A stretch of DNA of 42,752 bases from Mycobacterium sp. 852002-51163_SCH5372311 (GTDB lineage: Bacteria > Actinomycetota > Actinomycetes > Mycobacteriales > Mycobacteriaceae). The stretch covers positions 1-42,752 of the forward strand of contig NZ_LZIJ01000086.1 of NCBI RefSeq assembly GCF_001667115.1, read 5' to 3'. This document shows, piece by piece, positions 20,071 through 28,776 of the stretch. A model generated the notes under the pieces. That model saw only the letters and a program-made list of their open reading frames with translations. It was not told the origin of the DNA and searched no databases. Both the position numbers and the translations under genes were made by a program. Each line of letters starts with the position of its first letter. The stretch's first letter is position 1.

Positions 20071-20715
20071 ATGAGCAATCCGTCGAATCCTGTTCCCGGT
20101 GGCCGGCCTCGCGATCAGGCCATCGACGAAGCGGTTTTGCGGGCGGCACTGCAAGCCCTGGCCCGCGACGGACTCACCGGCCTGTCGATGACGAAGGTCG
20201 CCGCCAGCGCCGGCACCACGCGCACGGCGATCTATCGCCGCTGGCCATCCAAGACGGCCCTGGCCGTGGCCGCGGTTGCCCGCCTCGCTCAGGCCGATCG
20301 GCCCCCCGTGACGGGAGACCCGTTTGCCGATTTGGTCGCGGGGATGTGCTGCACCCTGGCGGGCGCCACGCACTTCGGCGAGCTGCACGACTACCGCCAG
20401 AAGGTGTCCATCTGGTTCCGGTCGATCTGGATCCTGGATCCGCGTGGGGATCTGATGGCGCACGCGGCGTTCTATTACCAGATACATGTGGTGATCGTTC
20501 AGGCGCTGCTGCAGGCCGGCATAGACGGCGGCCAACTTCCCGCCGACGCCGACCTTGCGCAGGCCGGCGCGAGCCTCACCGGCTCGTGGTACGCCTATCA
20601 GCTGGCAGGTATCACCCCGCCGGAGGACTGGCCGCTGCGCACCGCCGCTTTCGTCTGGCGCGGCTGCGGTGGGACCCCGCCTCCGGCCGCGCACTCACCA
20701 GCCGGGGCGATGTAG
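20071..20715 (+). CDS. TetR-family protein carrying an internal narI segment
   Basis: This is a 214-residue open frame. Residues 1-87 are an ordinary TetR N-terminus with a helix-turn-helix (TGLSMTKVAASAGTTRTAIYR, a 21-residue stretch shown here as TGLSMTKVAASAG and TTRTAIYR). Residues 88-142 are identical to NarI (LVAGMCCTLAGATHFGELHD and onwards to YYQIHVVI). Residues 143-214 return to a TetR-like C-terminus (QALLQAGIDGGQLPADADLA). The 166-bp donor segment is perfectly identical to narI 20988-21153 and inverted relative to it. The frame is open across both joints. The replaced region would be the helical core for ligand binding and dimerisation, and the insert is from a membrane protein, so normal regulation is doubtful although the DNA-binding half remains. 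Probably a recent, damaged regulator. Confidence 0.8.
   Translation: MSNPSNPVPGGRPRDQAIDEAVLRAALQALARDGLTGLSMTKVAASAGTTRTAIYRRWPSKTALAVAAVARLAQADRPPVTGDPFADLVAGMCCTLAGATHFGELHDYRQKVSIWFRSIWILDPRGDLMAHAAFYYQIHVVIVQALLQAGIDGGQLPADADLAQAGASLTGSWYAYQLAGITPPEDWPLRTAAFVWRGCGGTPPPAAHSPAGAM
20332..20497 (+). repeat. 166-bp copy of narI inside a TetR gene
   Basis: This segment is identical, base for base in my reading, to the reverse complement of 20988-21153. It encodes 55 NarI residues in the NarI frame. Outside the joints the sequences differ (GATTTGGTCG against GCGTTGGTCG on one side, GATCGTTCAGG against GATCGCGCTGG on the other). Confidence 0.95.
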
Positions 20716-20733
20716 CCCACACGCCGGCTACCT

Positions 20734-20790
20734 CGAGATCGACGCTGGCGTGAGACCGACTCGAACTTTTCCGCGCTACCGTCGATCTCG
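20734..20790. terminator. Imperfect hairpin between convergent genes
   Basis: CGAGATCGACGCTGGCG (20734-20750) is an imperfect inverted repeat of CGCTACCGTCGATCTCG (20774-20790), with a 23-base loop. It sits between the rightward TetR gene and the leftward nar operon and could terminate both. It has no T-tract. It may also be a dispersed repeat; one copy only is seen here. Confidence 0.4.
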
Positions 20791-20832
20791 GTGGAACTAC
20801 GAAAGCCTGAGGCATCAGTACATAATGCGCAA

Positions 20833-21576
20833 CTACCAGCCGCGGCGCCGGGGCGCCGTGCCCACCAACTGCTTTCCCGCGACATCGCGACTGCGGTAGA
20901 CGATGTACGGCCTGAACAAGTAGCCGAACGGTGCGCTGAACGCGTGCACCAACCGAGTGAACGGCCACAGCGCGAACAGCGCCAGCGCGATCACCACATG
21001 TATCTGGTAATAGAACGCCGCGTGCGCCATCAGATCCCCACGCGGATCCAGGATCCAGATCGACCGGAACCAGATGGACACCTTCTGGCGGTAGTCGTGC
21101 AGCTCGCCGAAGTGCGTGGCGCCCGCCAGGGTGCAGCACATCCCCGCGACCAACGCGCACGTCAGTACGAGATACATCACTTTGTCATTGCGTGTGGTGG
21201 CCAGGTACACCGGTTCGCGGGTGCGCCGCCGGTAGATCAGCAACCCGATGCCGAGAAGTGTGGCCACGCCGGCGGGAATGCCGAGCAGCAGCGCCTGCAG
21301 GTGATAGAGGTGATCGGTCAAACCGATTTTGCGAGTGAACCATTCGGGAACGAACAAACCCATGACGTGCCCCATGATCACTGCCAGGCTGCCGAAATGG
21401 AACAACGGGTTGGCGATCGACAGCAACCGCGATTCGTAGATCTGCGACGAACGCGTGGTCCAGCCGAACTTGTCGTAGCGATACCGCCACCAGGCGCCGA
21501 CCGTCGCAATCGCCATCACGACGTAGGGCACGTCGTCCCAGAAGATCTCGAGTAACTTCATGTGGACCTGGGCCAC
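20833..21576 (-). CDS. narI: Respiratory nitrate reductase gamma subunit NarI
   Basis: This 247-residue cytochrome b subunit anchors NarGH in the membrane and passes electrons from quinol through two haems. It has about five membrane helices, with histidines at the expected helix positions (MGHVMG, YYQIHVV, and others). The C-terminal SAPFGYLFRPYIVYRSR segment is typical, and it ends in the basic PRRRGW found in M. tuberculosis NarI (Rv1164). The GTG at 21576 follows the narJ TGA by one base; an ATG at 21561 (MKLLEIFWDD) is the alternative. An internal 166-bp stretch is duplicated in the nearby TetR gene. The gene itself is full length and appears intact. Confidence 0.95.
   Translation of the reverse strand: MAQVHMKLLEIFWDDVPYVVMAIATVGAWWRYRYDKFGWTTRSSQIYESRLLSIANPLFHFGSLAVIMGHVMGLFVPEWFTRKIGLTDHLYHLQALLLGIPAGVATLLGIGLLIYRRRTREPVYLATTRNDKVMYLVLTCALVAGMCCTLAGATHFGELHDYRQKVSIWFRSIWILDPRGDLMAHAAFYYQIHVVIALALFALWPFTRLVHAFSAPFGYLFRPYIVYRSRDVAGKQLVGTAPRRRGW
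20988..21153 (-). repeat. narI segment duplicated in inverted orientation
   Basis: This is the presumed donor of the 166-bp inverted repeat whose other arm is at 20332-20497. The arms are 490 bp apart. It is judged the donor because the reading frame here is continuous NarI, whereas the other arm interrupts a TetR gene. Confidence 0.95.
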
Positions 21577-21577
21577 G

Positions 21578-22243
21578 TCAGTCCCCTTCGGTGCGCCTGG
21601 GCGGAACGGTCAAGGTAAACGGTTGCAGCCCAACGGCTTCCGCGGGCGGCCCGGCCTGCGCCAGACGCTGGGCGCGTCGCACGTCCTGGTCGGTGGCAGC
21701 GGGCAGCGTCTCGCAGACCGCCGCCACGGCATGCTGGTACGCAGACCCGGCGTCCGCCAGCGCTTTTCGCAACACGTCGATCGGGATGCGGTGCTCGATC
21801 AGCAGCCGGCGCCCAGTCTCGGGGTCGACGGTCGCGGCGAATTCCAGTACGACGGGCAGGTGATCCGGCGCCTCGCTCTGCGGCGGCGCCACACCCGCGT
21901 CGCGGTAGGCGGAGGCGAAACCCAGCATCTCCCGGCCGCGGTTGCGGGTATCCCCGGCCGTCCAGTACGTCAGATACATGGTGGCGCGCCGCCTCATGTC
22001 GAAGGTCTCGACGTAGTCGGCCGCGGCTGCCATCGGGTCGCGAGTCCGCAACTCGGCGAGCGTCTTTCGCAGCAACGCCGCCGCGGGCCCGTTGATGTGA
22101 CCCAGCAGTTCCTGGACCATCTCGAGCCGCTCGGCCTGACCGTCATCCGGGTAGGCCAACAGCAGCGAGGCGGCCTGCCATACCAGGCGGTCGTACATCG
22201 CACGGCCGCCCGGCCGGTCCAGTACCGCCGATAGAAACTTCAT
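21578..22243 (-). CDS. narJ: Nitrate reductase assembly chaperone NarJ
   Basis: This 221-residue TorD/NarJ-family chaperone holds the NarGH apoenzyme for molybdenum cofactor insertion and membrane docking. Typical features are LVWQAASLLLAYPDD near the N-terminus, the YVETFDMRRRATMYLTYWTAGDTR signature (in two overlapping blocks, YVETFDMRRR and ATMYLTYWTAGDTR), and a variable acidic-to-hydrophobic C-terminus. The ATG at 22243 overlaps the narH stop as ATGA, which indicates translational coupling. It corresponds to M. tuberculosis Rv1163 and is slightly longer. Confidence 0.95.
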   Translation of the reverse strand: MKFLSAVLDRPGGRAMYDRLVWQAASLLLAYPDDGQAERLEMVQELLGHINGPAAALLRKTLAELRTRDPMAAAADYVETFDMRRRATMYLTYWTAGDTRNRGREMLGFASAYRDAGVAPPQSEAPDHLPVVLEFAATVDPETGRRLLIEHRIPIDVLRKALADAGSAYQHAVAAVCETLPAATDQDVRRAQRLAQAGPPAEAVGLQPFTLTVPPRRTEGD

Positions 22244-23904
22244 CGTCTGGACTCCGGGAACAGTCCCTCGGGTGCGCCGTGGCCATCCCACGTAAGCAGG
22301 TTGACCCGAGAGCGGCCTCCTCCGCCCTTACCACCGGCAGCCACCGGCTCACCGTGCTGGCGTTGCTGCAGGGCGTGGAAGGTCTCGACGGCGACGGGCA
22401 CCGGAAAACCGCTGCCCTCGCCGAACGGACCGGATTCATACATTCCCGGGCCGCCGTCGAACGACAACGAGCAACCCATCTCCTCCGCCATCGCCGCTGC
22501 GGGCACGTCCGCCACATAGGCAGTCGGAATGACATAGCGGTCTTCGTATTTCGCGACAGCCAGCAACCGGTACATGTTGTAGATCTGTTCTTCGGTCATG
22601 CCCACGGACTGCGGGATGTGCGGTTGGGTTTCGCGGCCCAGGTTGATATCGCGCATGTAGGAACGCATGGCCGCCAGACGCCGCAGCACATTCCCGACGA
22701 CCTCGGTGTCGCCGGCGGTGAACAGCTCGGCCAGGTACTGAATCGGGATACGCAGCGACTCGAGCGCGCCGAACAGGTTACCCAGGTCTTCGCCGTCGTG
22801 GCCGTCGTGGCTGATCGCGTCGACCACCGGCGACAGCGGCGGGATGTACCAGACCATCGGCATGGTCCGATATTCCGGGTGCAGTGGCAGCGCCACTCGG
22901 TAGGTGTTGATCAACGCGTAAACCGGTGAGCGCTGGGCCGCCTCGATCCATTCATCGGAAATGCCTTCCGCCCGTGCGCCGGCGATCACCGCCGGGTCGT
23001 GCGGGTCCAGCAGGATCTGGCGCTGCGCCTCGTAGAGGTCGGTGTCGTCTTCCACCGACGCCGCTTCCAGCACCCGGTCGACGTCATAAAGCACCAGCCC
23101 GAGGTAACGCAGCCGTCCCACACAGGTCTCCGAGCACACCGTGGGCAGGCCGACCTCGATGCGCGGGTAGCACAGGGTGCACTTCTCGGCCTTACCGGTC
23201 TGGTGGTTGAAATACACCTTCTTGTAAGGACATCCGGACACGCACATGCGCCAGCCGCGGCAGCGGTCCTGGTCGACGAGCACGATGCCGTCCTCGGTGC
23301 GTTTGTACATCGCGCCCGACGGGCACGACGCCACGCACGACGGGTTCAGGCAGTGTTCGCAGATCCGCGGCAGGTAGAACATGAAGGTCTCTTCGAGCTT
23401 CAGCTTCACCTGTTCGCTGACCTTCTTGAGGATCGGGTCGTGAGGCACGATTTCCGTTGAGCCGGCCAGGTTGTCGTCCCAATTGGGACCCCACGACACC
23501 TTCATCGGCTGGCCACTGAGCTGGCTTCGCGGCGCGGCTGTAGGAAAAGTGTCACCCGCCGGAGCCTGGGTCAGATTTTCGTAGTCGTAGGTCCACGGCT
23601 CGTAGTAGTCGTTGATGGTGGGCAACCTGGGATTGGCGAAAATCCGCAGCAGCTTTTCGAATCGGCCGCCGTCGCGTAGCCGCAGCCGGCCTTTCTTGTC
23701 CCGTATCCATCCGCCCCGCCAGCGCTCCTGATCCTCGTAGGTGCTCGGATAGCCCACACCCGGGCGGGTTTCGACGTTGTTGAACCACACGTATTCGGTT
23801 CCGGCGCGATTGGTCCAGGCCTGCTTGCAGGTCACCGAGCAGGTATGGCAGCCAATACATTTGTCGAGGTTCATCACCATCGCCATCTGCGCCATTACTT
23901 TCAT
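22240..23904 (-). CDS. narH: Respiratory nitrate reductase beta subunit NarH
   Basis: This 554-residue iron-sulfur subunit carries electrons from NarI haem to NarG. The first cysteine cluster is C16-x2-C19-x2-C22-x3-C26 (CIGCHTCSVTC). Three more groups appear in CEHCLNPSCVASCPSGAMY, CRGWRMCVSGCPYKK and CTLCYPRIE/CSETCVG. The Trp in CRGWRMC marks the [3Fe-4S] cluster as in other NarH proteins, so the set of three [4Fe-4S] and one [3Fe-4S] clusters looks complete. It matches Rv1162. It starts 34 bp after narG and overlaps narJ by 4 bp, consistent with one narGHJI transcript. Confidence 0.96.
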   Translation of the reverse strand: MKVMAQMAMVMNLDKCIGCHTCSVTCKQAWTNRAGTEYVWFNNVETRPGVGYPSTYEDQERWRGGWIRDKKGRLRLRDGGRFEKLLRIFANPRLPTINDYYEPWTYDYENLTQAPAGDTFPTAAPRSQLSGQPMKVSWGPNWDDNLAGSTEIVPHDPILKKVSEQVKLKLEETFMFYLPRICEHCLNPSCVASCPSGAMYKRTEDGIVLVDQDRCRGWRMCVSGCPYKKVYFNHQTGKAEKCTLCYPRIEVGLPTVCSETCVGRLRYLGLVLYDVDRVLEAASVEDDTDLYEAQRQILLDPHDPAVIAGARAEGISDEWIEAAQRSPVYALINTYRVALPLHPEYRTMPMVWYIPPLSPVVDAISHDGHDGEDLGNLFGALESLRIPIQYLAELFTAGDTEVVGNVLRRLAAMRSYMRDINLGRETQPHIPQSVGMTEEQIYNMYRLLAVAKYEDRYVIPTAYVADVPAAAMAEEMGCSLSFDGGPGMYESGPFGEGSGFPVPVAVETFHALQQRQHGEPVAAGGKGGGGRSRVNLLTWDGHGAPEGLFPESRR

Positions 23905-23938
23905 AATTGATCTCGCTCCGCAAGCGTCGCTCGTGCCA

Positions 23939-26900
23939 TCAGTAACGCACCTCCTGGCTGCGACGGCGTACCACGGTCACCTCGTCGCGCTGGTTGCCGG
24001 TGGGACCCAGGTAGTTGAACCCGAATGAGTGCTGCCCGTAGCCGCCGGCCAAGTGGCTGGGCTTGATTCGTACCCGGGTCAGCGCGTTGTGGTTGCCGCC
24101 GCGCTTGTTGTTGGTCTCGGTACGTGGCGTGTCGACGGTGCGTTCCTGTACGTGGTAGACGAACACCACGCCGTCGGGCATGCGGTGCGAGACGATGGCA
24201 CGGCCCACGTAGATGCCGTTGGCATTGACCGCCTCGACCCAATCATTGTCGCGCACATTGATTTTCGCCGCGTCGCCCGGGCTCATCCACATGGTGGGAC
24301 CGCCGCGCGACAACGACAACATGTAGAGGTTGTCCTGGTAGGTGGAATGGAATGACCACTTCGAGTGCGGCGTCAAATACCGCACGGTCAGCCCGATGCC
24401 GTCCTCGGTGGGGCCTAGCTTCGGCTGGTCGAACAGCCGGGCCATGTCCAGCGGCGGCCGATACACGGGAAGCTGTTCGCCGAGCTCTTCGATCCAGTCG
24501 TGGGCGAGGTAGAAGTGCATCCGGCCGGTGAGGGTGTGGAACGGCTTGAGGTGCTCGATGTTGATGGTGAACGGGGCGTAGCGGCGGCCGCCGGTTTCGC
24601 TGCCCGACCATTCCGGGCTGGTGACCACCGGGACCGGGCGCGCTTGGGTGTCGGCGTAGGTGATGCGCTTTTCCTCACTGCCCTCGGCCAGCTGGGCCAG
24701 CCGCTGTCCGGTTCGCTTTTCCAGCTCGAGGAAGCCCTCGACGGCGAGGCGGCCGTTGCAGGTTCCGGACAGGGCGAGTATCACGTCGGCCATCCGCGCG
24801 GCGGTGGTGATCGCCGGGCGGCCCGCCGCCGCACCGGAATTCATCACACCGAACTTGGCGGCCAGCTCGCTGACCTCACGGATAGGATGGACGGTCACAC
24901 CCTTCACGGTGATCCCGAACTGGTCGACGAGCGGCCCCAGCGTCACCCACTTGTCGTAGATCGCCGCATAGTCCCGCTCCACCACGGTGACCTTGCTCAT
25001 CGTCCGGCCCGGAACCGGCGTGTCGTCGCTATGCAGCCAATCACGTTCGGTGCCATCGGGATACGCCATCGCGTCAGGGGTGTCGTGCTGCAGAGCGGTC
25101 AGCACGACGTCGTTGCGGGTACCGAGATGGCGGCGGGCCATGGCGCTGAACACCCGGGCGATGGTGCCGAATGCCTCGAAGTCCGTACGGGTTTCCCACG
25201 GAGGATCGATCGCGGGACTGAACGCGTGCACGTACGGGTGCATGTCGGTGCTGGACAGGTCCTCCTTCTCGTACCACGTCGCCGCCGGCAGCACTATGTC
25301 GGAAACCAGCGTCGTCGTCGTCATCCGGAAGTCGATGGACATCAACAAGTCGAGCTTGCCTTCGGGGATCTCGCCATGGCGGTCCACGTCACTGGGCAGC
25401 ACGCCGCTGTCCCGCGGTCTGGCCGCGCTATTGGAGTCGGTGCCGAGCAGATGCTTGAGGAAGAACTCGCCGCCCTTGCCCGACGAGCCGATCATGTTGG
25501 CCCGCCAAACGCTGAGCACCCGTGGCCAGTTGGCGGGGTTGTCCGGGTCGGTGACGGCCAGCTTCAGCTTGCGCTGAGCGAGTTGTTCGGCGACGTACTC
25601 GCCGGCGTCGCGTCCGGACTCCTTCGCCCCGTCGGCGACGTCGAGACTGGACCGGTCGAACTGCGGATAGAACGGGCTCCAACCCATCGCCGTCGCCGAC
25701 GCCATCACGTCAATCGTGTGCCGCCCGTCGAACCTGCCGCGGCCCAACGGGCTGGTCAGCTTGGCCGCGCCGTAGGAGTCGTAGCGCCACTGGTCGGTGT
25801 GGACGTACCAGTACGAGGCACCGGGGACCTGCCTCGGCGGACGCGACCAGTCGCTGGCATTGGCCATCGTCTGCCACCCGCTCAGCGGCCGTACCTTCTC
25901 CTGGCCGACGTAGTGCGCCCAGCCGCCGCCGTTGCGTCCCATCGATCCGGTCAACAGCAGCAGCGCCAGCACCGAGCGGTACATCACGTCGCTGTGGAAC
26001 CAGTGGCAGATGCCGCCGCCCATGATGACCATGGATCGCCCGCCCGATTCCTCGGCATTGCGGGCGAACTCCTTGGCGACCCGGATGGCTTGGGCCGCAG
26101 GAACTCCGGTGATCGATTCCTGCCAGGCCGGAGTGTTCTGCTGGCTCGGATCGTCGTAGCCGGTGGGCCAGTCGCCGGGTAAGCCCTCCCGCCGCACTGA
26201 GTACTGGGCCAGCATCAGGTCGAACACCGTGCACACCAGATGCTCGCCGACCCGGCGCACCGGCACGCCACGTGTGACGCTCTCACCGTGCCCGTCGATG
26301 GTGTCGAAGCTTGGCAGGTCAACGAGTTTCGCTTCGTCAGCGCCCTGTCCGCGCTGGACGGTGAGGGCCGGCACCGTCGCGCCCAAGTCCAGGTTCCACT
26401 TGCCCACACCGTCTTCGCCGAAGCGGAATCCCAGGGAGCCGTGGGGTATGACGACCTTGTCGGTGGCCTCGTCGACCAGTGCGGGTTTGAAGGCCGCATT
26501 CTCGACTTCCTCACCAATGTCGGCCGCCGTCAAGAACTTTCCAGGCACCAACGTGTCGCCGCGCTGCTCCAGCTTGATCAGGAACGGCAGATCGGTGTAG
26601 CGGCGGACATAGTCGACGAAGAACGGGACCTGGTTGCGCACATAGCATTCCGAGAGGATCACATGCCCCATCGCCATGGCCAAAGCGGCATCGGTACCGG
26701 CGGCGCACCGCATCCACTCGTCGGCAAACTTGGTGTTGTCAGCGTAATCAGGGCTGACCACAACGACTTTGGCGCCTCGGTAGCGGGCTTCTGCCATCCA
26801 GTGCGCATCGGGCGTGCGGGTGATCGGGACGTTAGAACCCCACATCATCAAATACGATGCATCCCACCAGTCTCCGGATTCGGGAACGTCGGTCTGGTCG

Positions 26901-27628
26901 CCGAAGACCTGCGGCGACGCCACCGGTAGGTCGGCGTACCAGTCGTAGAACGACGTCATCACGCCGCCGAGCAGTGAGACGAACCGGGACCCGGCGGCGT
27001 GGCTGACCATCGACATCGCCGGAATGGGTGTAAAGCCGGCAATTCGGTCCGGGCCGTACGTCTTGATGGTGTGCACGTGGGCCGCGGCGATGATCTCACT
27101 GGCTTCCGCCCACGTCACCCGGATCAGCCCGCCCTTGCCGCGGGCCTGTTGGTAGCGGCGACGGCGCTCGGGGTCGGCCTGGATATCGGCCCACGCCAGC
27201 ACCGGGTCACCCAGGCGGGCTTTGGCCTCACGGAACATCTCGATCAGCACACCCCGGGCATAGGGATAGCGGACCCGGGTGGGCGAGTAGCTGTACCAGG
27301 AGAACGACGCCCCGCGGGGGCAGCCGCGCGGCTCGTACTCCGGCCGGTCCGGGCCTACCGACGGATAGTCGGTCTGTTGGGTCTCCCAGGTGATGATCCC
27401 GTCCTTGACGTAGATCTTCCACGAGCACGAACCCGTGCAATTGACGCCGTGCGTGGAACGGACCACCTTGTCGTGGCTCCACCGGTCCCGGTAGAACACG
27501 TCACCTTCACGCCCGCCCTGCCGGGTGACGGTGCGCAAATCCGGCGAGATCTCGCCCGGCGTGAAAAACCGCCCGCTGCGCTCCAGCAGCTCCTCGATCA
27601 CTCCCCCCACGTGAGGTGTGACGGTCAA
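23939..27628 (-). CDS. narG: Respiratory nitrate reductase alpha subunit NarG
   Basis: This 1229-residue molybdoenzyme reduces nitrate to nitrite with a bis-MGD cofactor. The N-terminal cluster ligands are His60, Cys64, Cys68 and Cys103 (HGVNCTGSC and RGCPRG); the His in place of the first Cys is characteristic of NarG. MWGSNVPITRTPDAHW, the molybdenum-binding region and the C-terminal MopB_CT domain (YLTPHSKWSFHSTYQDN) are all present, and the protein is full length against Rv1161. The start is a TTG at 27628 after a GGGGGA run, giving MTVTPHVGG; M. tuberculosis is annotated with GTG. There is no narK transporter gene in the window. In M. tuberculosis this operon is expressed at a basal level and enables nitrate respiration in low oxygen. 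Confidence 0.97.
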   Translation of the reverse strand: MTVTPHVGGVIEELLERSGRFFTPGEISPDLRTVTRQGGREGDVFYRDRWSHDKVVRSTHGVNCTGSCSWKIYVKDGIITWETQQTDYPSVGPDRPEYEPRGCPRGASFSWYSYSPTRVRYPYARGVLIEMFREAKARLGDPVLAWADIQADPERRRRYQQARGKGGLIRVTWAEASEIIAAAHVHTIKTYGPDRIAGFTPIPAMSMVSHAAGSRFVSLLGGVMTSFYDWYADLPVASPQVFGDQTDVPESGDWWDASYLMMWGSNVPITRTPDAHWMAEARYRGAKVVVVSPDYADNTKFADEWMRCAAGTDAALAMAMGHVILSECYVRNQVPFFVDYVRRYTDLPFLIKLEQRGDTLVPGKFLTAADIGEEVENAAFKPALVDEATDKVVIPHGSLGFRFGEDGVGKWNLDLGATVPALTVQRGQGADEAKLVDLPSFDTIDGHGESVTRGVPVRRVGEHLVCTVFDLMLAQYSVRREGLPGDWPTGYDDPSQQNTPAWQESITGVPAAQAIRVAKEFARNAEESGGRSMVIMGGGICHWFHSDVMYRSVLALLLLTGSMGRNGGGWAHYVGQEKVRPLSGWQTMANASDWSRPPRQVPGASYWYVHTDQWRYDSYGAAKLTSPLGRGRFDGRHTIDVMASATAMGWSPFYPQFDRSSLDVADGAKESGRDAGEYVAEQLAQRKLKLAVTDPDNPANWPRVLSVWRANMIGSSGKGGEFFLKHLLGTDSNSAARPRDSGVLPSDVDRHGEIPEGKLDLLMSIDFRMTTTTLVSDIVLPAATWYEKEDLSSTDMHPYVHAFSPAIDPPWETRTDFEAFGTIARVFSAMARRHLGTRNDVVLTALQHDTPDAMAYPDGTERDWLHSDDTPVPGRTMSKVTVVERDYAAIYDKWVTLGPLVDQFGITVKGVTVHPIREVSELAAKFGVMNSGAAAGRPAITTAARMADVILALSGTCNGRLAVEGFLELEKRTGQRLAQLAEGSEEKRITYADTQARPVPVVTSPEWSGSETGGRRYAPFTINIEHLKPFHTLTGRMHFYLAHDWIEELGEQLPVYRPPLDMARLFDQPKLGPTEDGIGLTVRYLTPHSKWSFHSTYQDNLYMLSLSRGGPTMWMSPGDAAKINVRDNDWVEAVNANGIYVGRAIVSHRMPDGVVFVYHVQERTVDTPRTETNNKRGGNHNALTRVRIKPSHLAGGYGQHSFGFNYLGPTGNQRDEVTVVRRRSQEVRY

Positions 27629-27919
27629 GAGATGGTCCCCCTAGCTGCTAATACTTCCCCCTGCCGCCCGGCCCGACTGCATGATCCGGACAGGACCGAC
27701 TTTGAAGCTCGCGCAGCCATTGCAGGCGCAAGCTTCGGTGTGAAGAGACGCCAACATGCGGCGTGGGACACGCCGCCGCAGAAAACCGTCGGGATCACTG
27801 CCGACAATCCAAATCCAGGTCAAGTGTTTGTATGGCGTACGGTTCCATTTTGCCATTCGGCAGCTGCATCCGCGCTGTGGACAGCCTGAATGAAAGCTGT
27901 GTGGTTGTTTCGAGGTTCC
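27629..27919. promoter_or_regulatory. narG upstream region
   Basis: These 291 bp lie between narG and the end of mutT2, both leftward, so they must hold the nar promoter unless mutT2 reads through. I find no clear -10/-35 pair, Fnr-type site or riboswitch. A GGGGGA run lies just before the narG TTG. Confidence 0.35.
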
Positions 27920-28312
27920 TCAAAGAGCTCGCGCCAAATCCCGCAGCCAGCCACGGTCGGCGGGCACCCAGTCGACATCGGGCAGTTCGGCCGCCGTCAC
28001 CCAGCGCAGCGCCCGGTGGTCATGGGGATGGGGTTCGCCGCGAAGGAGTCGCACCAGGTAGGCCCGCAGCGTGGTGGTGTCGTCAAGCGGAATGTCGTCG
28101 CCCAGACGGTCTCCCACCGCGACGTCGCCGACGTCGACACCCAACTCCTCCGACAGCTCGCGGGCCAGCGCGTCGCGCTCGGTTTCGCCGCGCGCGACCT
28201 TGCCGCCCGGAAGTTCCCAGCGGCCCGCCAGCTCCGGCGGGCGGGCCCGTTGCGCCACCAGGACCGTCGAATCGCAGATGACCGCGCCCGCGACAACGAT
28301 CTGGGTCGGCAT
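27920..28312 (-). CDS. mutT2: Nudix hydrolase MutT2
   Basis: This 130-residue protein matches M. tuberculosis Rv1160 (MutT2), which hydrolyses pyrimidine and oxidised nucleotides such as dCTP/5-methyl-dCTP and weakly 8-oxo-dGTP. The Nudix box is complete from Gly37 (GKVARGETERDALARELSEE, residues 37-56, then LGV), with the REL-x-EE catalytic core. WELPGGK precedes it. The C-terminal WVPADRGWLRDLARAL is as in MutT2. It lies upstream of narG on the same strand, the order seen in M. tuberculosis. Confidence 0.93.
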   Translation of the reverse strand: MPTQIVVAGAVICDSTVLVAQRARPPELAGRWELPGGKVARGETERDALARELSEELGVDVGDVAVGDRLGDDIPLDDTTTLRAYLVRLLRGEPHPHDHRALRWVTAAELPDVDWVPADRGWLRDLARAL

Positions 28313-28776
28313 GGGCAGTCACGGTATACGGTCCGGGACACCAGCGCGCACGGCCGTTCACATCGTCGCGGCCGGCGCCCGGTGTGCCTGGAATCGGACG
28401 AATTTCCAGGGCGCGAGAGCGACTGACGAGATCCCGGTATCAAGCTGTTCGAATGAACGCCGCGATATTGCTGTAGAACCCGAAACGCAAGTCGCAGCGC
28501 GGGACTCGCGGAATTCTGCGTCCGCCCGGCTACTCTTCGGTCGCATCTCCTTGAGCCCGGAATTCTGATGATCCGACTTAGCCGGCAAACCTCAGCCGTG
28601 TAAGACGGCGTTTGCAAAAGAACTGTACGGGTGATGTCGGAAGCGGGCGGACGTTGAAACGATGAATTTTGCAAAACACGCCGCCGATTACTTGTCTCAG
28701 AGATATGGTGCCGACGTACGCACTTCGGGGATGGATACCGAAACATAGAAGACATCAACGCTGAAAGGGGCCTCAC
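28313..28776. other. Intergenic region before the DUF4189 gene
   Basis: I see no convincing gene in these 464 bp. Short frames exist on both strands, but they lack ribosome-binding sites and sensible composition. The segment between mutT2 (leftward) and the DUF4189 gene (rightward) must contain promoters for both. It is less GC-rich near 28600-28760, with a TTGTCT and a GAGATAT spaced about 6 bp apart near 28693-28707 that do not form a standard promoter. Confidence 0.4.

Noticed and set aside
19972..20694. Upstream extension of the oxidoreductase frame to 445 codons
   Set aside because: It runs antisense through the TetR gene. The ATG at 19971 has a good ribosome-binding site and gives the family N-terminus.
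24500..26182. Long rightward open frame of 560 codons opposite narG
   Set aside because: Shadow of narG; composition and codon positions are those of an antisense frame, with no recognisable motif.
28358..28588. 76-codon leftward frame in the gap after mutT2
   Set aside because: No ribosome-binding site, Ser/Arg-rich chance composition, and no family resemblance.
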